The position numbers and the translations under genes were made by a program. Shown one piece after another: positions 10,215-21,757 of a stretch of 64,000 nt of DNA. Position 1 is the first letter of the stretch, and each line of letters opens with the position of its first letter. Source of the DNA: Polytrichum commune (Eukaryota; Streptophyta; Polytrichopsida; Polytrichales; Polytrichaceae); the NCBI GenBank assembly GCA_950295325.1, contig OX485805.1:39047501-39111500 (forward strand), given 5' to 3'. The notes under the pieces were generated by a model, which was not told the DNA's origin, did no database searches, and worked only from the letters and a program-made list of their open reading frames with translations.

Positions 10215-11885
10215 TTAACGAATATAGTGTTATATATAAAATGAGCACTTGAAATCTGAACCTAGAGCCGAGGCTTCAAATTGGTTGATTCTGACCTGAA
10301 ATGTGGCCAACTAGACTTATATAAAGTGAGCACATTAAATCTGAACCTAGAGCCGAGGCCTCTAATTGTTTGATTCTAACCTGAAATGTGGCCAACTAGA
10401 CATATATAAAATGAGCACTTGAAATCTGAACCTAGAGCCGAGGCTTCAAATTGGTTGATTCTGACCTGAAATGTGGCCAACTAGACTTATATAAAGTGAG
10501 CACCCGATATATGAGCTTAGAGCTGAGGCTTCCAATTGTTAGATTATAACCTGAAATGAGGCTAACTACATATATATAAAGTGAGCTTCTGTAATTTGAA
10601 GCTTGAAGCCGAGGCTTCAAAATGTGACCCTCTTGACCTCAAAATGAAGGTTTCGGTCCCGAAACCCATATATTGGATAGCCACATAATGTGAGAACCTC
10701 ATATCTAAGCCTATAGGCCACTTTCAAAGACTTAGATTCTAACCTGAAATGAGGCCAATTAAAACAACATAGAGTGAGAACATGAAATCTTAGCCTATAG
10801 CCAACCTTCAAATTCTAGATTCTAACCTGAAATAAGGCCAACTAAAACAACGTAAAGTGAGCACCTTAAATCTGAACCTAGAGCCGAGGCCTCTAATTGT
10901 TAGATTCTAACCTGAAATGAGGCCAACTATACATGTATAAAGCGAGAACCTGAAATCTCAAAGTAGAGCCGAGGCTTCAAAGTGTTATATTCTAACCTGA
11001 AATGAGGCCAACTAGAACAACATAAAGTGAGAGCACTTGAAATCTGAACCTAGAGCCTTGGCTTCAAAGCTTTAGATTATAACCTGAAATGAGGCCAACT
11101 AGATATATATAAAGTAAGCACCTGTAATTTGAACCTTGAAGCCGAGGCTTCAAGGTGTGACCCTCTAGACCTCAAAAGGAAGGTTTCGGTCCCGAAACCC
11201 ATATATTGGACACCCACATAAAGTGAGAACCTGATATCTAAGCCTATAGGCCACTTTCAAAGACTTAGATTCTAACCTGAAATGAGGCCAACTAAAACAA
11301 CATAAAGTGAGCACCTTTAATCTGAACCTAGAGCCGAGGCCTCTAATTGTTAGATTCTAACCTGAAATGAGGTTAACTAGATATATATATAAAGTGAGCA
11401 CCTTTAATTTGAACCTTGAAGCCGAGGCTTCAGGGTGTGACCCTCTTGACCTGAAAATGAAGGATTCGGTCCCGAAACCCATATATTGGACAGCCACATA
11501 ATGTGAGAACTTGAAATCTAAACCGAAAGCCACTTTCAAAGAGTTAGATTCTAACCTGAAATGAGGCCAGCTAAAATAACATAAAGTGAGCACCCGAAAT
11601 ATGAATTTAGAGTCGAGGCTTCATATTGTTAGATTCTAACCTGAAATGAGGCCATGTAGACATATATAAAGTGAGCACTTGAAATATGAATTTAGAGCCG
11701 AGGCTTCATATTGTTAGATTCTAACCTGGAATGAGGCCACGTAGACATATATAAAGTGAGCACTTCAAATATGAATTAAGAGCCGAGGCTTCATATTGTT
11801 AGATTCTGACCTGAAATGAGGCCACGTAGACATATATAAAGTGAGCACTTGAAATCTGAACTTAGAGCCGAGGCTTCAAAGTGTT
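10215..11885. repeat. 85-bp tandem satellite, about 20 units
   Basis: Units share CTGAAATGAGGCCAACTAGA, ATATATAAAGTGAGCAC and CTGAACCTAGAGCCGAGGC. Early units recur every 85 bp (10251, 10336, 10421). At about 10650, 11180 and 11460 the array contains a different segment with GGTCCCGAAACCCATATATTGGACA, giving a higher-order pattern. The ORFs inside are by-products of the repeat. Confidence 0.9.
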
Positions 11886-12230
11886 GATATGAATTTGAGC
11901 TTGACTGTGGGTTGAGGGAATCTGGTTTGGGGGTTAGGAGTTGATATTTGACTGATTATGATTTGAGTCTAAGGGTGGGTGAGGGAAGAGGGGATTCTGG
12001 TAGGGGGTAGATGTATAAAGTTTTGATTTTTCTAAGACTCTGAAATTGAAATGTAGGACTCGTAAGAGGTCTCTCGGCCCCGACACACTCTGTTTAGGGT
12101 CTAATATGTTAGTGATTTTGATATGAATTTGAGCTTGACTGTGGGTTGAGGGAATCTGGTTAGGGGTTAGGAGTTGATATGTGACTGAATTTGATTTGAG
12201 TCTAAGGGTGGCTGGGGGTTGAGCTGGGTG
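11886..12230. repeat. about 230-bp direct duplication
   Basis: The segment starting GATATGAATTTGAGCTTGAC (about 11886) recurs at about 12118, including GGGTTGAGGGAATCTGGTT and GATTTGAGTCTAAGGGTGG. The second copy runs into the acceptor of the gene that follows. Confidence 0.85.
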
Positions 12231-12233
12231 CAG

Positions 12234-13717
12234 CACTCAAAAGACAAAATCCGGCACTACAAGGGTTCTCCGGAGGACCATCCCTGTTTGGACTTGATTC
12301 TTGCAGATATACCAGAAGGTCTTCCTGTTCTTGGCATATCAGACCCACCGTCGTCCATTCCCGCTTGGAATCAAGAATCGAAAGAGTGGTTACAACCACT
12401 CTTTGACTTTGCCGACGAACATCTGCACGACGACGGGGCAATTATTTTGTTTCACCCTTTTCGCATGAGTACGAAGTCCAATATTCTTGGATATTGCAAA
12501 TCGTATGGTTTTGCAATTCGGAAAGAGTGGTGGGGAATGAACCACCTTCATCTCACATCCCCATTAAATCCAGCATCAACTGTAAGATAAACCTTATGTC
12601 TTCTTGCTGATCACCGCATTCAGTTTCAATTTAATCCTTGAGGTAGTTCTGAGTATAGACCCACCTAAGTATTATACTCATGCAGTTGTGTTGTTTACTT
12701 TGTAAACTAATGTTGTTCTTTATGTCTGGTACATTGTAGACCATGAGGTTCGGTATTTCATTGGCGGTCAGGAGCGTGCCGGGGTCACCTGCATCGAAGT
12801 TTTCATTTCGCCTTGTCCCTGCATTGGATCCTTATGGGGTGGATGTTGCACGGGATGATATTCTCCAGAACTTGGTCTCTCGTGAGGACCAGCTAACTAA
12901 TGGATCCACACCATGGCGAGGGCCTCGTGAAAAATCCGTGCTTCTAATGCAAATGCTAATTGAAGCATGTAGCTCCCCATGGGATATTATTCTAGACTGC
13001 ACGGCAGCGACCGGTATGTCTTTGTAATCTTCCATTTCAGTTGGTTAATCGTTAATATTGTTTTGTTCTACAAAATTCATAGTTATTTTTGTACTAAGTT
13101 TTTTCCAACTTCTTTATTTGCAGGATCTTCCATTCATGCATGCCGCAATTTGCACCGTCACATTGTGGCATTAGAGGCTGATGTTGATATTTTTGAGGCC
13201 TTACTTGCTCCATTGATTATCTTTAGAGCAGCCTCTGAAGTCACTCTTGAAGACCGTGTCACCAGTTTAGAGGATCCTGAGGGTGAAGATATCCCCGTAG
13301 AGAGGATTGTGAAAAGATCTCGGTTTACTAAGTGAGTAAGGTCCACAAATTCTCTTACCTGTGTTATGTTTTTTGCTGTCATTTCTTATAAAGTTGAGTT
13401 ATGAACATGGTACCATTGGCATTTGCAGATGCGATAAATTGGGCTATCCTATTCACCGGCCTTTTTTTTGTGACCCTAAATTCTATCCCAGCCCTCCAAA
13501 GTCTTGGCAACTTCCTACATATGCAAATGATATTGCTAATCAACTAGCTGGAGGTTCTTATCAGACTTTTACATCTAAATATCGTCCGGGAAGAATTTTA
13601 GAGTTTTTGGATATAGAAGCTTTAGAATCTGATGGTCAGGCCTCCTCTGATGCAGATATTACTGATTCTAGAATGTCTTCATCATCGGGTGATCACAGTG
13701 ATTCGGATCTGATGTAA
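12234..13717 (+). CDS. methyltransferase-like protein, four exons
   Basis: Exons: 12234-12581, 12740-13013, 13124-13331 and 13429-13717 (TAA). All introns are GT..AG, and the phases (0, 1, 2) fit to give 372 residues from the first acceptor (GGTGCAG). An upstream start exon was not found. The protein has DLILADIPEG near residue 20, in the place of a DPPY-type catalytic motif, then HDDGAIILF. Later comes DIILDCTAATGSSIHACR with IVALEADVDIFEALL, fitting SAM motif I and the acidic strand after it. The order (catalytic-like motif before motif I) is that of permuted N4/N6 DNA methyltransferases. DIPEG lacks the usual PP-aromatic, so it may bind without methylating. The tail is Ser/Asp-rich. It resembles the methyltransferase-like segment at 5304-7422, but with ordinary base composition. 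Function unproven. Confidence 0.65.
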
Positions 13718-14514
13718 TAGCTTCATGTGAATGTCTGTGTACTATCTAATATACCGTTTTTTCTTCCGTTGGTTTTTCAGTTTGTGCACTCATTCCGCAT
13801 GGAATTCATTGTATGTGTATCACTTTCGGAGTTTTTGGGATTGCATATATGAAATTGCATATTTAAGTTAACTTTTGACTTCGTTTTTTTTTATATTGTT
13901 CAAAATATTTTCTAACACCACTTGGTTACTTGTTAATGTTTGAGTGTTTGGATTTATAAAGTGTGGTGTGGTTTTTAATATTCCAATTGTCTTGTTGAAT
14001 GCATCTTGTCGTTGTTCTCAAATAACACTACACTTTTGTGGTCGTCAACTAGTAGACAATCTAAAGACAAGTAGCCAAACCAAATACACCTAACATTTTG
14101 ATTTCTCAAGCATATCCTACCCACAAGAAAGAGGCCTCGGATCCGAGGCCTTTTTCCAAACCTCCTCCTCATGCTAGAACATACAAGAAATGGCCAAATG
14201 CAAAAACAAATAGCCAACTCAAATATACATAACATTTTGATTTTCAAGCATAAGCTACCCACAACTAAGAGGCCTCGGATCCGAGGCCTCTTCCCATAGG
14301 TCCACCATCTTCTCAACCACACTGAATTTTCCCACGGCCATAGGGACTTGTTGGTAATTTTAAGAAACTTTTGGTCCTAAAAATTAGGCACTCCATAAAT
14401 ATCGGCCTCATAATTCCAAAATTAAACTTCAAATATGTCCTAAATCCACGGTCATAGGGGTCCTAACTTTAGTTAAATGGAGTTTTAAATTTTGATTTTC
14501 TGCTCACGAGATCT
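13718..14514. repeat. AT-rich flank with two long palindromes in a duplicated segment
   Basis: A segment of roughly 135 bp (ACATTTTGATTT..CAAGCATA..CTACCCACAA) is duplicated. Each copy contains AGGCCTCGGATCCGAGGCCT: 14132-14151 (20-nt perfect palindrome) and 14267-14292 (26 bp when the flanking AAG/CTT are counted). No coding sequence was recognised. Confidence 0.85.
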
Positions 14515-14556
14515 GCTCACCGCTCACCGCTCACCGCTCACCGCTCACCGCTCACA
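14515..14556. repeat. heptamer repeat CGCTCAC
   Basis: About six copies of CGCTCAC lie exactly at the truncated end of the decayed element to the right. Similar GTGAGCGGTGAG-type words occur at 46062-46120, upstream of the other family-2 copy. Confidence 0.9.
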
Positions 14557-15008
14557 TCGTAGCATTCCTGTGCGGTCTCCAACGCGGTGGCGGTTCCCAC
14601 AATCGGCACCATGTGTGCCAACTTGGCAAACCGCTCTACCATCAACAAGATGGCATCATACCCATGTGACTCCAGCAAACTTGTGATCAAGTCCATGCAC
14701 ATACTATGCCATGGCGCCGACGGGATAGGCAACGGTTGCAAGAAACCGCCTTACTTTTGGTAAGAGGCTCGGTTCACTTGGCACTTTATTCATGCCTTCA
14801 CAAAGTGGGTTATATCCTACTTTATGCACCGCCAATGGTATCTCTTTGACACCATTCTATGGTGGTTTTCTTTTTCTCCTCTATGGCCGGCAATAGGACT
14901 ATCATATTCCTCCTTCAAAACCGATAGCCTCAACTTGCCTTGTGGCACATACACCCAACTTTGCTTGCACTTGAACAATCCGTCCACCAACTTAACCTCT
15001 TTAAGCAC
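14557..15008 (-). pseudogene. integrase remnant of element 2A
   Basis: Minus-strand fragments read KEEYDSPIAGHRGEKE (zinc-binding start, GH-G--KT-like) and PWHSMCMDLITSLLESHGYD..LMVERFAKLAHMVP (first catalytic Asp region of the DDE core). They lie in different frames and stop at the heptamer repeat. Confidence 0.7.
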
Positions 15009-15208
15009 CTTGCTCTTGCAAAGCTCACCTAAAAGCTTTTGTGCTTTGGGGTAGTTAATTTACCCCTCCCGTATCTTGCATCACAAGTTTCCTTCGCCGG
15101 CACACATTAGCCACAAGGTTTGGATGGTTCTCATTGCTTGGACTCTTCCGGTCTACTTCGCGCATCCGGCACCACATTTCCACGGTCCGGTTTGTGGATC
15201 AAATCCAC

Positions 15209-15406
15209 TTACATAAACGCCAAACTATCATGCCACCGCAATGACTTGGCGCTCACTTGCGCTTGTATTTCAAAATTCTTTTGGGGCACATTGTCCATGT
15301 AGACCTTTGCTTTGTGCGACCCCAAATAGTGTCGCCACATCTTCAAGCAATGCACTACGACAAAGAAGTTTTTTGTCATGAGTTGGTAGTGTTCTTTGAC
15401 AACCAT
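15209..15406 (-). pseudogene. RNase H tail of element 2A
   Basis: The fragment reads QLMTKNFFVVVHCLKMWRHYLG, which fits the gypsy RNase H phrase (EKE)LLAVVxxLKxWRHYL, followed by VYMDN (usually VxTDH). Frames are broken on both sides. Confidence 0.7.
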
Positions 15407-15419
15407 CGAGCTTCATGCT

Positions 15420-16330
15420 TCCATATGCAATGGCCATCCATCTTACACATAATCCACCTGGTCCATTGGCAAAGTTACTCACCCCCGTATGCACCTAAAA
15501 AGGTTTGTCAAGCTCCGCGAACTTGAGCACAAGCGGCGAAGAGACTTTGGTCTTAAGCTCCCCAAAGACTTGTGACAAACATCATCGCACTCTTGGGATA
15601 GCTATTTCTTCCACAAGTCGGACAAGGTGGGACAACCATCGAGCTTCATGCTCTCATATGTAATGGCCATCCATCTTGCATCAACATCCGCCAATGGTAA
15701 TGTCAGGCGCCCCCGTATACACCTCAAAAATTTTATCAAACTCCGCGAAGTTGAGCACGGGCGGCGAAGAGAACTTGCTCTTAAGCTCCCCAAAGACTTG
15801 GTAGCAAGGTTCATCCCACTCTTGGGATAGCCATTTCTTGCACAAGTTGGACAAGGTCAAACAACCATCGAGCTTCATACTCTTATATGCAATGGCCATC
15901 CATTTTGCCTTAACATCTGCCAATGATAAAGTCAGTCACCCCTGTATGTACCTCAAAGGTTTGTCAACTCCACGAACTTGAGCACGGGCGGCGAAGAGAA
16001 CTTGGTTTTAAGCTTCCCAAAGGCTTTGTACCAAGGTTCATCCCACTTTTGGGATAACCATTTCTTGCACAAACCGGACAAGGTTTGACAACCATGGAGC
16101 TTAATGCTCCCATAAGCAATGGTCATCCATCTTGGATCAACATCCGCCAATGGTAAAGTCCTTCGTCTCCATGTGCACCTCAAAATGCTTATGAAAACCC
16201 AGAAACTTAACCACATCTTGTGAAGGGAACTTGCTCTTGAGCTTCCCAAAGGCTTGGTGACAAGGCTCATCCCACTCTTAGGATAGCCATTTTCCTCAAT
16301 AAGTTGAATAAGATCCTAGCAACCATAAAA
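15420..16330 (-). repeat. tandem RNase H fragments, about 228-bp units (2A)
   Basis: Units recur with the landmark GCCATTTCTTGCACAAG at about 15604, 15833, 16060 and 16286. Each encodes WDEPCYQVFGELKSKFSSPP, then FEVYTGAxDxxIGG and IAYESMKLDGC, the start of a gypsy RNase H domain. Unit length is not a multiple of three, so successive units change frame and cannot form one protein. The same array occurs in element 2B. Confidence 0.85.
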
Positions 16331-17074
16331 CAAATCTAAAATGAAGTGGTGGTAGTAGTTGGCTAGGCCAACCAATGACTTAAGACTTTTTTGAGTCAAG
16401 GGTCAATTCTCCTCTTGAATTGCCTTGACATTCTTCATGTTTGTCCACCAACTTCCTTTGTCACCACATGCCTTAAGAACTCAATTTCTTCTTGAGCAAA
16501 GTTGCAATTCACTCCTTGGCGGTAACATTTTGAACAACACATTGGTGAATACATCCTTGTATCTCACCAACATCCCACAAGTATGGTTTGGGGGAGGCCC
16601 ATCTTTCCTAGCCTCCCCATGAGTTCCTTGGAATTGCTCCAATTGAACCACGACCATTATGTTTACTATTTTTCATTTGGTCCATTAAGACCAAATTCAA
16701 CTTAGGTCCTCATACCATAGGAGTCCTTGTGTGAGCCCAAAATTGATGCCCACATTGGTTATTAACACTTGTAAAACATTACAAGTGGTGTTTTGGTGAT
16801 TTATGATTATTCACAAAAATATAAAAAGAGTGAAGCTTGAAGAAAACTTAGTTTGAAGCATTAGGCTTTTGTGGAGTGGATTTAAGTAGGAGAAGAACAA
16901 ACCTTGGTAAAGTGTGGTAGGTAGAAAGCCAAGGTTAGTTAAATGTTTGAATTAGGATCTTTGTTGATCATTTGAGGGAGGAAGGCTTAGGAGATAGGAT
17001 AAGAGCCTACAAAGTAGGAGGAAATCTCGAGGGCTTATCGTGAGCCTTGAGGGTGCTCACCCCCTCAAACTCAC

Positions 17075-17081
17075 TATATAA
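17075..17081 (+). promoter_or_regulatory. TATA box of the G1-like LTR segment
   Basis: TATATAA in the context CCCTCAAACTCACTATATAA, the same context as the TATA boxes in both G1 LTRs (48621 and 57696). Confidence 0.6.
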
Positions 17082-17639
17082 TCCCTCATTCTTCCCTCAT
17101 TCTTCCCTCACTCATCATCTCTTTCCTTCGTGCTCCTTGGCACTCCACGTGTTATAAGTGTGGGTGCGTGGGAAGCAAGATAGGAGCACGTGTGTGTGCA
17201 TGGATGTAAGGTTAGGAGCCAAGGCTAGTTGGCCTTGAAGAAGGTTTGACCTCTTGTTAGTAATAGTTGGGCGTGAATGATTTAAAGTTCAATTTATGAC
17301 TTTGTTTGAATACTTGGATTTACATTGATTAGCCTTATACTTATGCGGATGTGCAAAGTCTCTTATTGGAGCATTTAGTTTTGTTGGACTTCATATGAAT
17401 TTTTGAGAGCCAAAAAACCGAGACTATGTCCAAACTTCCAAAAACTAGTGAAAAAGTGTAGGTTCAAAGGGAACAGCGTAGAATTGCGACCGTATACTTT
17501 GTGGCAGTAGAAATATTATTGCATATTCATGTAGAGGACTTCATTACCTATCCATGGATACCAAGAACTCATTTTTTGGACTTCATATGAATTTTTGAGA
17601 GCCAAAAAACCGAGACTATGTCCAAACTTCCAAACTTCC

Positions 17640-18235
17640 AAACTTCGAGATTAAGAAGTGTAAGAAGACATAGTATAGATGTAGAGCCACAACCAAGCAG
17701 GAGATTTTACAAGACGAAAGCACCAGCAGAAGAGGTGCGAGCATCGGGCAAGCAGCGAAGAAGCAGGACTCCGAGGAGGAGCCAGAGGGAAAGAGAAGAG
17801 CGAACAGGGGAGCCAAAGCAACGGACACGGAACCGGGTATCGATGACAGGAGGGAGGTCGGAGCCGGTGAGGACCCGGACTAAGTAAGTACATGCAGAGG
17901 ACCTAACCAGGTAGATGGCCGCGAAAAAGATGGACCGGGAAAGGGGAAGGACCGGGTAGGAGCGGACCTCAAGCCAGCTCCCAAGTGCCACGTGGCGGGC
18001 AGACAAAGGAGGTAGAGCCGGCGGGAACGTACCCGGGAGCCTCCACGAGAATGTTGGGAACGCGGGAACGTATCGGGCACAAGGAGCTTCATCGAGGGAA
18101 CGCCCGAGAACGAGAAGGCATACCGGGAGCGCATGGGAACGCGCCGAGATGGCTCGGGAACGTGGGAGCACACCGGGAAGCCGTCATCAAGCCGGGAACG
18201 CCGTCATCAAGCCGGGAACGGACGAGCAACTAAGT
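17640..18235. other. purine- and GC-rich tract, no gene called
   Basis: AGAAGGAGCCAG-type sequence passes into many GGGAACG/CCGGGAAC words. Overlapping ORFs exist on both strands (17618-18233 plus, 17707-18173 minus) but have biased, Arg/Gly- or Pro/Ser-rich translations without domains, and lie inside an LTR-type insertion. Confidence 0.5.
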
Positions 18236-18605
18236 AGGATAGATAGTTAGTTGCTAGTGAACACCTAAGCAAGGGTAGATGAAAGACATGCCTAAAAAGG
18301 GATGAAAGTCCTTTTTAGATGAACATAAACTATTCCCGTTCAATGAATAGTGGCATTCCGGATGAATAAGGCCAATGGATGATAACCGTACCGAGAGGCA
18401 CATCTAGGTTAAGCCAAGAAATCCAACGAATGAACTTCATAAGTACATTTTACATTCGGACATTATAACTGCTGTAAATAGATCCGGGAAGCCTAAAATT
18501 AGACTGTAACCGGATACAGGGATAAAAATAGCCTAAAATGAACATGTGGCATTAAGGGAAGTTAGGCCTAACCGCCACATCCAATTAAACATAGATGTTG
18601 AACAC

Positions 18606-18613
18606 TATATAAG
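18606..18613 (+). promoter_or_regulatory. second TATA-like box in the insertion
   Basis: TATATAAG lies about 110 bp upstream of a repeat array, the position expected for an LTR promoter and its leader. Confidence 0.45.
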
Positions 18614-18717
18614 AGGCCAAACTTAAGGCACCTAATACACTTCATTTGAACACGCAAACTCTACATGAGTGTCGGAGCCTCTAGCACTCTCTCAAGCTAG
18701 TACATTTAGCCGAGGTT

Positions 18718-19017
18718 TTCGTGCCCTAACTCGGAGGGCAATCGAGCTAGCATCGCAATTAGCCGAGGCATTCGAGCTCTAACTCAGAGGGCATTGGAAT
18801 ACTAATACGATTAGCCGAGGCATTCGAGCCCTAACTCGGAGGGCATTGGAATATTAATGCGAGTAGCCGAGGCATATTTAAGCCCTAACTCGGAGGGCAT
18901 TGGAGACAATCATGCACGAAGATAGCTAGCCGAGGCAAATACATACCCTAACTCGGAGGGCATTCTAAAGTGTTAAAATATTTAGCCGAGGTTCTCAAAT
19001 CCTAACTCGGAGGATAT
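18718..19017. repeat. six units with CCGAG..CTCGG inverted arms
   Basis: Units start at 18718, 18761, 18813, 18865, 18928 and 18983. Each reads AGCCGAGG, a variable 10-17 bases, then CCTAACTCGGAGGGC. Arms stay complementary while the loops and spacers vary, so RNA from the upstream TATA would carry a row of small hairpins. Confidence 0.85.
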
Positions 19018-20698
19018 TAGCACATGTTACTACACTAAGGCAAATTGGTCAGAGCTTCGGATTAAGCTTGCTCCGGTAACTAAGACCTTTGACGAAGGAG
19101 AATTTCGAGCCGAAGGACCCGAAGGGAAATAATTACAGAGAGGAGGAAATCTCATTCGGCGGTACACTCGAGTTAATCCCCGACCTCAAGCCGGCCAAGT
19201 AAGATAAATTATTACAGTAAAAGCCCAAGTCACTCATATTTGAGGAAGGTAAGTTGTGGGCTTACCGGCTTACCATCACGTCATACCGGGTATGACTAGA
19301 TACTAAATTATTACGCGGTGCCAAATCCAATTCAAAGGGAATTAGCCTAAGGGGATTTCAAAGCATCTAAGGGGAACACTTGGGGAAATTTAGGCCATGA
19401 GTTTAATACCTCATAAATGAGGGTGATAGTAATCAAACATCTTTAAGTGGAAATCGGTTTACCATATACATTAGAATCAACAAGGATTCTAATCCCTCAA
19501 ATATTCTCAAGTGAATTTGGAATGTTGAAGGACCAAGGATACCATCAGAACAATATAATCAAGGTTAAAGAGGCAAGATGATTCTCAAGATTTTCATAAT
19601 GTTAAAGAATATGTTTTGAACTAGAAACTCTTTATGAAGACATTCTCGGAATATTCTTAGAAAGTAATGAAGATTAGATGCATTCGAACCATGAAAGATA
19701 TTGTTTGCAACATTTAGAGTTTCCCTTGAAACACTTAACCTGGACATTAGGATTTCGGGGAACATAATCTCGAAAACCTAAGGCACTTTCTCCTTGGAGA
19801 TTTATAAAAAGGGATCTTCAAATACAACATTCCGGAATTGAAGAAATAAGATTATCTTGCGAGATCTTTCAAACCATGAAAGATGCAAGAGCGAATAGAT
19901 GATTAAGAACTAAGGAAAGTAGTTTCTTAGAGAGCACTTTAATATTAGATTTCGGGGAACATAAACTTGTAACCTCAGGTCAACGATTCCAAGAGGATTT
20001 CAAAAGCAATAAATTAAAGATCACAAGAATTAGTCAACAAAGAGTTAACGGACACCTTCACAAGTTTTGGAAACTAAGAGAATCTAATTTTGGTGGGAGT
20101 AACTTCCATGTAAACCGGTTAGCAGCGGGTTACACCGTCTAAGTTTGCTGAGGGTTTGAAGGTGACCTCGACAATAGACTTGGCTAAGTTGCGTATATTC
20201 CAACGATAGATTGGAATCATACATTGTGTTACAAAGAGAGAAATCTCTACATGTCATTATAAACTTCTCCATTCGGGCTAGGACGAAATTGAACGATGGA
20301 GGCTTTTTGGTGACACCTTGTCAATTTGTAGTTCAATTCTTTGCCATCATGGCACATCACAAATGTACCGCAAGCTCACCGGCTTGCGCCTCACATCTTT
20401 TATGTGAGTTTCAAAGAAGGTGTCCTCCAAAGTGAGGGCACCTCATCCATTTTACATAGTATAAAATGTCCACAAATTCCAATGTTCCACATTATAACGT
20501 CAAAGACATCTCCATTACCTTATTTCATGGGGTTCATCCTTAGAGACCGCACATTAATGAGCTTGCCCACTATACGCGTCGGCAAGCCCCAACACCTTAT
20601 GAGCTTCGGCTCATCAAGGAGTCTGTTGATTCTTTGTCAATCCATGAGACTTGGCCTCGGTTTAAAGCTACTAGCCTTGGCCACAAAGCCATCGTCCA

Positions 20699-20870
20699 AC
20701 ATTCCGTTCTCGGCAACTTGGCTTGGCTTGGTCCACAAACCCAACTTTAAACATTCCGTCCTCGGCAACTTGGCTTGGCTTGGTCCACAAACCCAACTTT
20801 AAATATTCCGTCCGCGGGACAAATTGGTTTGGTGCCACAAAACCAATTTCTAATAGTTTGTCCGCGGAAC
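20699..20870. repeat. 52-bp repeats beside the family-2 LTR end
   Basis: CTCGGCAACTTGGCTTGGCTTGG..CCACAAACCCAACTTTAA occurs twice in full (20699, 20751) and once degenerate (to about 20870), between the degenerate primer-binding site (near 20898) and the internal region of 2A. Confidence 0.85.
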
Positions 20871-20898
20871 AAACATGATTTGCCTTGGTAGCACAAAG

Positions 20899-21757
20899 TG
20901 TCGCAACCCTTGCTAGCCCCTGTTGACAATCTTGCCAATTTTCAATTCTAGCAAAGGTTACGACCGCTAACCATTCGCATTCCGCCATGCTAATGGTTAG
21001 CTCCTCCTACCCCGGACCATATTAATCAAAGGAGGGGAACCAACCCTCCTACATTGCTTTCGGGACTCACCCCCTTAATCGGTAACCCATTCCTAGATGT
21101 GGACTTCCATCCATGGAAGTCCAATCCCATGTTGATCATCGCGTTGCCGGAGCAACACTACAACAACCCGAACCATACTAGGCAACTATGGCCTCACATT
21201 GGGCCAATGCCCATGGAGGCCGTGCCGTTCGGCCTCGGGTGGGTGAGGCCACACCACCTCACCCATATAAGCCTCTAGGACTCTACGCGGGGCCCCTACC
21301 CCACCCTCAACCAACCCCTTGTCTCTACCCCAAGAGTTGGGGCCAAGTAGACATTTTCCCTTAGCCGCTGGCCTAGAAGCCCCCAGCAGCTTTAGACCAT
21401 CATAACTTCCTTGTTTGATGTCTGATGCTAACAAGCAACCACACCATCGTCATCTACGCTTCACGTAGATGTTGATGGACTCCTCATTTGCCCCCATTCA
21501 AGCAAGTATTGAGGAAGTTATGCCTGTTTGAACCTTGGCAGTCCCGGGAATCACTCCCAGGCACTGCTGTACCAGGGCAGCGCCCCACTCAAATGGCCAT
21601 AACTCCTAGCTCACACCTCCGATTGAGGTGATCTTGAGCATTCTAGAATCACCACGCCATGAGCTACGCATAGCTCATGGCCTCACCCTCATGCCTCCTA
21701 GTCTCCGTGGGTGGGAGGCGTTCCCAACGCCCGGGGCCCTCACCCACACTAGGATCA
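20899..21757 (-). repeat. family-2 LTR fragment of element 2A
   Basis: This is the reverse complement of the 3' part of the 2B LTR (ending ...TTGCGACA). On the minus strand it is followed by TGCTACCAAGGCAA, a decayed form of the 2B primer-binding site. It breaks off at 21757, joined to gag sequence of fragment G3. It forms an inverted repeat with 23442-24315. Confidence 0.85.

Larger units (their letters stand above)
16730..20315 (+). mobile_element. 3.6-kb LTR-type insertion (solo LTR or non-autonomous element) with TSD
   Basis: The insertion begins TGTGAGCCCAAAATTG and ends GGTGACA, flanked by CCTTG on both sides (16725-16729 and 20316-20320). The uninterrupted paralogue in 2B (59870-59900, reverse strand) reads GAGTCCTTGTCAAC, confirming the empty site. 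The first 570 bp resemble the G1 LTR, including its TATATAA box (17075-17081). The remainder holds a 59-bp direct repeat (about 17390 and 17579), a purine/GC-rich tract (17640-18235), a second TATA-like box and a hairpin array. No gag or pol was seen. Confidence 0.75.
14557..21757 (-). mobile_element. decayed Ty3/gypsy element 2A, split by a later insertion
   Basis: Read on the minus strand: partial family-2 LTR (21757-20899), internal sequence (20898-20321), an unrelated insertion (20315-16730), then pol remnants (16729-14557). The internal parts match element 2B at 58867-61290 in order and sequence. Pol order is YKDVF/LPPR (start of the RT module), then abruptly the RT thumb phrase SLVGLANYYHHFI, tandem RNase H pieces, RNase H tail and integrase. 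The RT palm with its YVDD box is absent, so the element is non-autonomous and broken. Confidence 0.75.
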